Shown one piece after another: positions 60,101 to 64,000 of a DNA stretch of 64,000 bases (positions within the stretch are counted from its first letter, which is position 1; every line of letters starts with the position of its first letter). A program made the translations under genes and the position numbers. Origin of the DNA: Psococerastis gibbosa (taxonomy: Eukaryota > Arthropoda > Insecta > Psocodea > Psocidae); NCBI GenBank assembly GCA_963971405.1, contig OZ020489.1, positions 20,920,290 through 20,984,289 of the forward strand. Direction: 5' to 3'. The notes beneath the pieces were generated by a model, which saw only the letters and a list, made by a program, of their open reading frames with translations, was not told where the DNA came from and ran no database searches.

Positions 60101-63100
60101 TTTAAGCTTCTGACAATTTCTTAGACTCGATGTGTGCCGTCATCACCATCACCTCCTTCAATCTTTCCAAGCCCTTCACTTCTGACCAATTTGCACTTCC
60201 TCCGCCTCTAGTTCCACCCTCCTGAGATCGCTCTTAATTTGGCCTCTGCAGAGACTCCTTCGTTTTACTCTCCTCCTCATACTCGTAATAAGGGGCTAAC
60301 TGATCCAAGGAAATAAGGTACGTGATAATTGTGACAATCGAAACTTAACATACTTACCAGGCTAATCAAATAATGTGACCACCACTGAGTAGGTACCATA
60401 GCTTATTATTTTCTTTTTTCACTAAGCAATAAGGGTGGGTGCCTCACCTGTATCCAGGTTGACTGCGACGTTATTATTGAATCCCGGGTCTTGCATGTGA
60501 GCGTCAATTTGCTGGCCAGCGTTGCGTTCCCGAAAGGAAAGCCCTTGAAAATGTACTGAAAGGGCTTCGTGGATCACGTCGGTGAGAGCCATGTCCTAGA
60601 ATCAAGACAATTGCATTTAAAGCTACTTTCTTCTTTCACCGCTATCAGATGCCGCGCCCTGCGTCTGTCAATAGAGTGATGATAGGTTGTTATTCGGGCT
60701 TTGGATTGCTTGGCATGTCTGTAAGTAGGCGGCACCCATGACACCATTGGACCATAGATTCGAAGTAACCAGGTCTAAATGGCACAGTTATAGCCAGTTG
60801 CACGCCTGAATTTTGAGGCAAAAGCAGTTCTCTTTTCCGCGGATGCGCCGATAAAGCAGCCCCCCTCGTTATTTCCACGTTCTGACTTAGTTTTAATTTT
60901 GTGGCACAGAACTCACCACGATGCCAGGCGCAAGGGAGGGGGAGTCATCTCTGGGATAAATTCGTGACACGGGGTCTTGTAGGATGGTCGCACCATTGGG
61001 CACCAGCTTGACGTACTCGACAATGCTGTAAAGCCACCACCACACGGCGTCTCTGCAGTTGTAACGGGCGTTGACACCGCGATCCAAAAGGTTCGGGATC
61101 AGGCCATGGCGGAGACAAGCTGCGTAGCCCAATATGTGGTATCTGTAACAATCCACTAGCTAGATGCTATTGACGAAAAAAACACTACGAGGGACTTGGT
61201 TTAACAATTTTTAATACAATTTTACACGAATGACGGGCATTACCTACTTATAAACTATCCCTCCCATGTACTTGACTGGACAGTCATAAACCTAAGATAA
61301 TCAGGCTTTACAAATTCACCTTTGCTTCACAAAATAGCTATTCTCTGGTTATAGTTGTCAAAATCTTGAACTGCGGGAAAGATGTATATTTCCCAGGTTT
61401 GGCCAGCAATACGGCTAATATAAAATCTGCTAAAAACCAAGGTAGAAAGATATTTTCTGCTTATTTGGGGTCATTCAATTGAATTTTGCAAATTATTGGA
61501 CTTTGTCTGTTTGCAAATAAGCGTTTATTTATTTATTTATAATAAGATATAACGCTACCTAGCTTCCTGAAAACGTCCCGTTAATAGGAACATTCCGCGG
61601 AGGGCAATGAAAGTGTCTCTGCCCCAAGATCTCGTGTAGCCGGTGGTGAAGTGTGGCAGCCCAGCACTCATGGTAACATCAGCTTCGTCCTTCCCGTTGG
61701 GCGAGTGTATTAAGGACGGAGAGAAGGCGGGCAGAGGTGCCGAAGGAACAACCCCTGTGAACTGGATGGAGCCCAGTGCTAAACTGCGAACGAGACTAGA
61801 TCCTTCACGAACAAACCTGGAGACAATCAAGGCAGATGAAACAATCATTGCTTAAAGCTGCAAATGGACGATCCAATTTGGCTGCACAACTCAATTGTAG
61901 AGCTTGGTCTATGCGATTTCTGTCGGATGTAGCGACACTGATATTGTTTTGTTTTATCTTCTGCTATGTTATTATAATTATTCATATAACAATGGGTCAT
62001 AAGTGCATTATGGCCTAAGACCTGATTTATGGAAAACTTAACAAAACCTTAACCGTAATCATCATATCCCAACCCCAAAGTTAACACTATATTTAGCTTA
62101 GGAAGCATTCACGAGCGGCCGTATAGCAATCCATAAAAAATTTCTAGGTCTTAACTTTCTTAAAGCCACGGTTATGGATAGGGTTATGTTAAGTTTACTA
62201 TAAATCAGGCCTAAAGACTGCCTGAAACAATAACAGCGCGGGTTAAACCTTTACGGACATATTGATTACTGAATAACAGCTACTTACTCAGACATCAGGA
62301 AGACGGATCTCGATATTAGGACACTGTAGACTCCAGTGATAATGGCGTCAAAGTATCTAGGAATCAAATATCGTGGGATTGTGCTAACACTATCAAATTT
62401 ACTTGCAAGCCATTGCCCAAGACCCCTGGTTCCTTTTACTATCTTGAGACGGTTGCTAGTATATTCTGAAAAAATAAAACAAGCTATTCTAGTCAGTCCG
62501 TCAATTTCCTCTGTCTGTCCACTTTTATTTTTAACGGAGCCTCCTTTTTTACTTAAAATTTAGTAAATAGTTATTTTGCAATACAATATAGGGCAGCAGC
62601 GATGACAAGATATATTGTGGCACTCAAGCAGGTTCGGTTATTACAATTTCAATTAAATATCTTAAAAATTGTTGAACATTTACCCATCATCCAGTCGCCT
62701 TGTCGTAGGTTATTACATAGAGGATGACCCAAGTCATTATTAGGTCGAAGGTCATTTAGAATGGACATAAAACCTGAAAATAAAATTTAATCGTGAGTTC
62801 TGAAACAATTATATTTTACCAAAGTTGCTTAGAGTTAGTCAAGTTAAATTGTAAAGTGCGACCACGAACTGAAAGAAACTACATGTTTCATCGTTTTCAT
62901 ACTGTTATTGAAGAACCGGTGCAAGAGAACCCGTACATTTTATCCTATTATTAATTAGTCCGAAACGATTGTCAACAATATTATTTTTTATGTTTTTTAG
63001 TTATTTTTTGCTCCAGAACCAAACTAACAAAGGGGGAAGGGACATAGTGGGTTTTGGTTTACATTAATAACGACTATAATACATACTATTGATTTAAAAC

Positions 63101-64000
63101 AAAATCGTAGGAGCAGTTTGTTAGAAAATATTTTTTTAATTGTTGTTAGGTGGTAAATGCACCCAAAATCGAAACAATGATAGGATTTTTGTGACCCTAC
63201 TTTTATGAATTAGGCACATAGCCCATTTCAACAAAATCAATCGAGTATTTTGCCCACTAATGGGTTAATATTAAGAGTGGGCCGAAAGGCCCAAAATTCG
63301 CCCATATGGAAAATAAAGACAATTTTCTTTCTTTCTTTCTTTCTAATCTATTCACAAGCAGACTGAAAGATATTTAGTAAAAACCACCTTTTTTGGTTCC
63401 CGTCTCAAGAATGTATAAATCCTTTTATAATTCCGGAATCAAAAATGACGACATCACAAAGCTTTCCTTATACTAACTTATAGATAAGAAAGCAAAAATT
63501 TATTTCTTTATTGGTTAGAATTTTTTAGTGCTTTATATTATGGAACGAATATTGCCAGTAGGCTACTGTAGTTAGGCGCAAAGTCTGACATGGTAGCAGA
63601 CATTAAAGACAGTCTTTAATGTCTGCTACCACGTCAATATCACTATCACTATCACAAACGAGGTCGGTGGACTTTGTGCCTTAATACTATTGTAGATCTA
63701 GGGGCAGGAACGATTGACTGTGAGGTTTAGAGTAATTGTTAGGTGACCATTGAAATCTTTGGATAGCCCCCCTACAAATCGAAGAACCGTGGCGTATTGA
63801 AGGCAACTTCATAATACCTTGGAGGCCACAATAAACGAATGGGCCAAAATTTGGGACGTGGTAACATCCTGTGCCTTGCTCCTTGTCCTCTTGGTCACAG
63901 CGGTACAGAGCGACGTTCAGGTCAGATAACGACATTTCTGCCACGACGTCCAATAGAGCCTGCTCCGGGTTCGAGTTTAAAAGGTCGCGACCTAATTGAC
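39042..64000 (-). CDS. AGL: Glycogen debranching enzyme, C-terminal (amylo-alpha-1,6-glucosidase) half, 5'-partial
   Basis: Exons in minus-strand order: 64000-63818 (continues outside), 62773-62684, 62465-62288, 61816-61559, 61142-60917, 60595-60448, 57477-57262, 49527-49319, 48387-48202, 41311-41211, 40928-40793, 39110-39042. Every junction is phase-consistent, and the translated order matches human AGL from the SRGDLNVVLYRCDQ region to its last residues (ILETLYDL). The cytosolic enzyme removes the alpha-1,6-linked glucose left after transferase action on glycogen; the 4-alpha-glucanotransferase half is outside the window. Conserved blocks seen: [80 protein letters not shown] and [12 protein letters not shown]. 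One intron is GC-AG. The AGL intron at 49528-57261 carries a MULE-YqaJ gene on the same strand. Confidence 0.95.
39442..39592 (+). repeat. SINE-like repeat family F, copy 2
   Basis: Same block order as 30761-30890, with a short insertion in the middle. Confidence 0.65.
39664..40067. mobile_element. Family C foldback MITE in an AGL intron
   Basis: Ends GGCGCCCATTCCACATACGT and the exact inverse, flanked by TAT on each side. Long inner palindromic arms (GTCAATGAAAATTATGAAAT). Confidence 0.8.
40793..40928 (-). CDS. AGL: AGL exon (penultimate)
   Basis: Acceptor acatttctag, donor GAG|GTAAGT. It encodes [33 protein letters not shown] and [12 protein letters not shown], matching human SPWKGLPELTNENA...CETQAWSIATILE. 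Confidence 0.96.
41010..41154. mobile_element. Family C short MITE in an AGL intron
   Basis: Ends AAGGCGGGGTTTCCACATACG and CGTATGTGGAAACTCCGCCT. It carries the GACGTGGTAGCAGACATTTT core. Confidence 0.7.
41211..41311 (-). CDS. AGL: AGL exon ([12 protein letters not shown]) with GC donor
   Basis: Acceptor aattttag. It encodes [20 protein letters not shown] and [13 protein letters not shown]. The only splice point that keeps the frame is ACTAG|GCAAGT, a non-canonical GC donor whose other positions match the donor consensus perfectly. Confidence 0.95.
42277..42384 (+). repeat. ~100-bp direct repeat, copy 1
   Basis: TTTCATTACTGATTAGAGCC..GCGGGGTATTGGTA, nearly identical to 47172-47270 apart from a short insertion (gcagtg). 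Confidence 0.75.
42419..42812. mobile_element. MITE with 38-bp inverted ends
   Basis: AAGGCTGAGTGTTCAAAATG..AACAAGAAAT is exactly inverted as ATTTCTTGTTTATAAAACAT..GAACACTCAGCCTT, with one change in the arm. Confidence 0.75.
44628..45016. mobile_element. MITE-like repeat with CTAGTGGCGTAGCC ends
   Basis: Left CTAGTGGCGTAGCCAAGG and right GGCTACGCCATTGACTCTAG are imperfect inverted ends; the interior is poly-C rich. Confidence 0.5.
45829..46180 (+). repeat. Minisatellite, about four ~95-bp units
   Basis: Each unit contains CTGGAG..GGGGTCTCCCCCGGAGAAAA followed by GGCCCAAATTAGTGAGGTTT and TTTACGCAT. The unit length is not a constant multiple of 3, so coding is unlikely. Confidence 0.75.
46455..46635. 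mobile_element. Pogo/Tigger-like MITE with TA duplication
   Basis: Ends CAGTAGAATCCGTTTATTAA and the inverse GAACCGGATTCTACTG, flanked by TA on both sides. The CAGTAGAA start and TA target match Tc1/mariner-pogo MITEs. Confidence 0.75.
47172..47270 (+). repeat. ~100-bp direct repeat, copy 2
   Basis: Matches 42277-42384. The two copies bracket a 4.9-kb repeat-rich block. Confidence 0.75.
47815..47845 (+). ncRNA. Weak hammerhead-like motif
   Basis: TTGACGA, a short stem GGC/GCC, then GAAACCGGTC. The first core base is T instead of C, so it is probably a decayed motif. Confidence 0.2.
48202..48387 (-). CDS. AGL: AGL exon ([12 protein letters not shown])
   Basis: Acceptor gcattgaag, donor CCG|GTAAGT. 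It encodes [39 protein letters not shown] and [10 protein letters not shown], matching human [18 protein letters not shown]...FNYHQGP. Confidence 0.96.
48437..48610. repeat. Family D fragment
   Basis: CAGCCCGATCATGGCGATTT then an ACCGGGGTTTATTTTTTAA block as in 12901-13244; the other end is missing. Confidence 0.6.
48743..48945. repeat. Repeat family G, copy 2
   Basis: GTGGATTCCGAACCACTTGG..AAGTCACACGATTAGTTCGG..GCACACTACCAAG..AACTTGGTAAGGC. Confidence 0.55.
49319..49527 (-). CDS. AGL: AGL exon ([11 protein letters not shown])
   Basis: Acceptor gttttccag, donor GTG|GTAAGA. It encodes [20 protein letters not shown] and [20 protein letters not shown], then [10 protein letters not shown]. It is separated from the preceding exon by a 7.7-kb, repeat-filled intron. 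Confidence 0.95.
50488..50697 (+). repeat. ~50-bp direct duplication
   Basis: GGATATCCTTTTCATCCAGAACC..AGGACTCTTTTAAGGA.TATAGCC occurs at 50488 and 50647. Confidence 0.7.
50840..51600 (+). pseudogene. Non-LTR retrotransposon RNase H and C-terminal zinc-knuckle, 5'-truncated
   Basis: Open frame encoding [20 protein letters not shown], then [14 protein letters not shown] (RNase H Asp), [20 protein letters not shown] (RNase H His/Asp) and [20 protein letters not shown] (Cys/His knuckle), ending SKWED-TGA. This layout fits RNase H-bearing LINE clades. It lacks reverse transcriptase and endonuclease, so it is a dead copy despite the intact 3' frame. Confidence 0.85.
50840..51689 (+). mobile_element. 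5'-truncated LINE insertion with poly(A) and target-site duplications
   Basis: Flanked by GCAAGTTCATA at 50829-50839 and 51690-51700, an 11-bp duplication that may extend by two As. It starts inside the RNase H region and ends in a run of about 21 As. It is inserted in a copy of repeat family B. Sharp duplications and a long A tail indicate a recent insertion. Confidence 0.85.
51825..52483 (-). repeat. Repeat family A, copy 7 (5'-truncated)
   Basis: Lacks the AGAACCGGTCCGAG end and starts at the cgcaatgc block; it ends AAATTGGAAAGCA. It lies directly downstream of the MULE-YqaJ stop. Confidence 0.8.
52592..55145 (-). CDS. MULE-YqaJ exon 2 (Mutator-like and nuclease domains)
   Basis: Starts after acceptor ctttttttgtag and continues [20 protein letters not shown] before the internal Met at 55054. 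It runs uninterrupted to TAA at 52592. All four YqaJ-type nuclease motifs are present. Confidence 0.85.
52592..56643 (-). CDS. Mutator-like DDE transposase fused to YqaJ-type nuclease, two exons, 886 aa
   Basis: Exon 1 56643-56537 (M plus a basic segment, [20 protein letters not shown]); exon 2 55145-52592. Donor ACG|GTTAGT and acceptor ttttttgtag join in phase to give 886 aa. Acidic N-terminal repeats (NQSIGADEP twice) precede a Mutator-like domain with [30 protein letters not shown]276 ([12 protein letters not shown]) and D369 ([10 protein letters not shown]). The C-terminal ~250 residues carry a YqaJ-type PD-(D/E)XK nuclease: [13 protein letters not shown]752 in AASPDGL, E763-x-K765 in LLEIKC, and YQIQRQL. 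Such fusions are common among arthropod proteins annotated as uncharacterised. The gene lies in an AGL intron on the same strand. No element ends were found. It is intact, hence recent or domesticated. Confidence 0.85.
55571..55826. mobile_element. MITE in the MULE-YqaJ intron
   Basis: GGTATTGTCATCCGCCATGT and the inverse ..GTGGCGGATGACAATACC; the inverted match continues about 20 bp further with differences. Confidence 0.65.
56045..56371. mobile_element. Nested family C MITEs inside the MULE-YqaJ intron
   Basis: Outer arms GGCGGCTATTCCAC.. (56045) and ..AGCCGCC (to about 56369). An inner perfect foldback at 56219-56360 starts GTGCCCATTCCACATACGTA and closes with TACGTATGTGGAATACCCGCC. Confidence 0.65.
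56537..56643 (-). CDS. MULE-YqaJ exon 1 (basic N-terminus)
   Basis: 35 codons plus 2 nt, from ATG at 56643 to donor GTTAGT at 56536. The encoded peptide is very basic and ends HKKKEME. The Arg codon is completed by the first base of exon 2. An alternative is that translation begins at an ATG in exon 2 (55054). Confidence 0.7.
57262..57477 (-). CDS. AGL: AGL exon ([16 protein letters not shown])
   Basis: Acceptor ttattggcag. It encodes [39 protein letters not shown] and [13 protein letters not shown]. The only donor that keeps phase with the next exon is AATG|GTTGGT at 57261, which is weak. The end of a long-TIR transposon lies about 60 nt upstream of the acceptor. Confidence 0.93.
57539..58120 (+). 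repeat. Left ~580-bp inverted arm of the 2.5-kb element
   Basis: Mirror of 59476-60056 with scattered mismatches only (for example FPAGK versus FLAEK in the shared peptide). Divergence begins right after gaagagaaat. Confidence 0.8.
58121..59475. other. Interior of the 2.5-kb long-TIR element
   Basis: AT-rich. The only notable frame (58694-59035, +) encodes a low-complexity [20 protein letters not shown] segment with no recognisable domain. No intact transposase. Confidence 0.5.
59476..60056 (-). repeat. Right ~580-bp inverted arm of the 2.5-kb element
   Basis: Inverted copy of 57539-58120. It retains the longer reading frame [20 protein letters not shown], which runs past the arm into the interior. 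Confidence 0.8.
60448..60595 (-). CDS. AGL: AGL exon
   Basis: Acceptor attctag, donor ACAG|GTGAGG. It encodes [34 protein letters not shown] and [14 protein letters not shown], matching human [20 protein letters not shown]. Confidence 0.95.
60917..61142 (-). CDS. AGL: AGL exon ([10 protein letters not shown] motif)
   Basis: Acceptor gattgttacag, donor GTG|GTGAGT. It encodes [20 protein letters not shown] then [19 protein letters not shown] and [18 protein letters not shown], near-identical in pattern to human AGL. Confidence 0.97.
61559..61816 (-). CDS. AGL: AGL exon (WGRDTF catalytic-domain motif)
   Basis: Acceptor ttgtctccag, donor CTAG|GTAGCG. It encodes [20 protein letters not shown] and later [20 protein letters not shown], then [15 protein letters not shown]. 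The [11 protein letters not shown] block is a hallmark of the glucosidase domain. Confidence 0.97.
62288..62465 (-). CDS. AGL: AGL exon
   Basis: Acceptor ttttttcag, donor GA|GTAAGT. It encodes [31 protein letters not shown] and [18 protein letters not shown], aligning with human DYVSNRL...IPRYLIPCYFDAVIVGAY. Confidence 0.95.
62684..62773 (-). CDS. AGL: AGL exon
   Basis: Acceptor attttcag, donor ATGG|GTAAAT. It encodes [20 protein letters not shown] then [10 protein letters not shown], matching human [20 protein letters not shown]. Confidence 0.95.
62912..63494 (-). repeat. Repeat family A, copy 8 (old, with inserted (TTTC)n repeat)
   Basis: A strongly diverged copy: AGAACCGGTGCAAGAGAAC.. 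to ..CACAAAGCTTTCCTTATAC..AAAGCA. A family K fragment interrupts it at 63266-63345. Confidence 0.65.
63266..63345 (+). repeat. Repeat family K, copy 2 inside family A copy 8
   Basis: TTCGCCCATATGGAAAATAAAG followed by ACAATTTTC and (TTTC)n. It interrupts the family A block cgagta.tttgcc / ..agacagac. Confidence 0.5.
63575..63640. repeat. Family C core fragment
   Basis: GGTAGCAGACATTAAAGACA directly inverted as TGTCTTTAATGTCTGCTACC: a near-perfect short palindrome. Confidence 0.55.
63818..64000 (-). CDS. AGL: AGL exon (partial at window edge)
   Basis: Open from the window edge. It encodes [19 protein letters not shown] then [16 protein letters not shown] and [11 protein letters not shown], ending in phase 1 at donor CAAG|GTATTA. 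It corresponds to human DLNVVLYRCDQEE...FGSLVYCGLQG. Confidence 0.93.

Noticed and set aside
63327-63346. (TTTC)n and the (TGTC)n tracts as CRISPR-like or regulatory arrays
   Set aside because: Simple microsatellites without spacers.

Overview
The window is animal nuclear DNA, most likely from an arthropod. It is AT-rich, has long poly-G/C tracts, spliced genes with short exons and large introns, and a very high density of transposable elements. The two host genes match vertebrate and insect proteins exon by exon, with consistent splice phases. I cannot name the species. No CRISPR array, operon, rRNA or bacterial feature is present.

Host gene 1 (+ strand, about 16973-35388) is a testis-specific protein kinase (TESK; Drosophila 'center divider' class). 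Twelve exons join in one frame to 701 residues: most of the kinase domain, with a TESK-type HRDLTSKN catalytic loop and a DLG in place of DFG, then a long Ser/Pro-rich tail. The exon with the glycine-rich loop was not found. A poly(A) signal follows at 35462.

Host gene 2 (- strand, about 39042 to beyond 64000) is the C-terminal half of glycogen debranching enzyme (AGL), the amylo-alpha-1,6-glucosidase part. Twelve exons were located, including one GC-AG intron. The two genes are convergent, with a gene-poor gap at 35470-38482.

The most unusual observation is at the AGL 3' end. After the expected stop (TGA in a TGA-C context at 39042-39044) the same frame stays open for 171 codons, has no AUG for most of its length, ends in a hydrophobic tail-anchor-like helix, and is followed 37 nt later by AATAAA. 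This suggests stop-codon readthrough or an alternative terminal acceptor making a membrane-anchored debranching-enzyme isoform, or a separate gene's last exon.

Two large intact transposase-type genes sit in introns. A 4.0-kb element with 24-bp terminal inverted repeats (24682-28691) lies antisense in a TESK intron and encodes an 830-868 aa DDE-like protein, with recurring GGAGGGGAC motifs near both ends. A two-exon gene (52592-56643) lies in an AGL intron on the same strand and encodes 886 aa combining a Mutator-like DDE domain with a YqaJ-type PD-(D/E)XK nuclease.

The remainder is mostly repeats. There are eight copies of an unclassified ~850-bp family (A), one inserted into another. There are foldback MITEs ending in GGCG..ATTCCACATACG (family C), a TTAA-flanked MITE 22 nt before a TESK splice acceptor, and a Harbinger-like element with ~580-bp inverted repeats. 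A 5'-truncated LINE has clean target-site duplications, and there are LINE, Penelope and SINE remnants and several tandem repeats.
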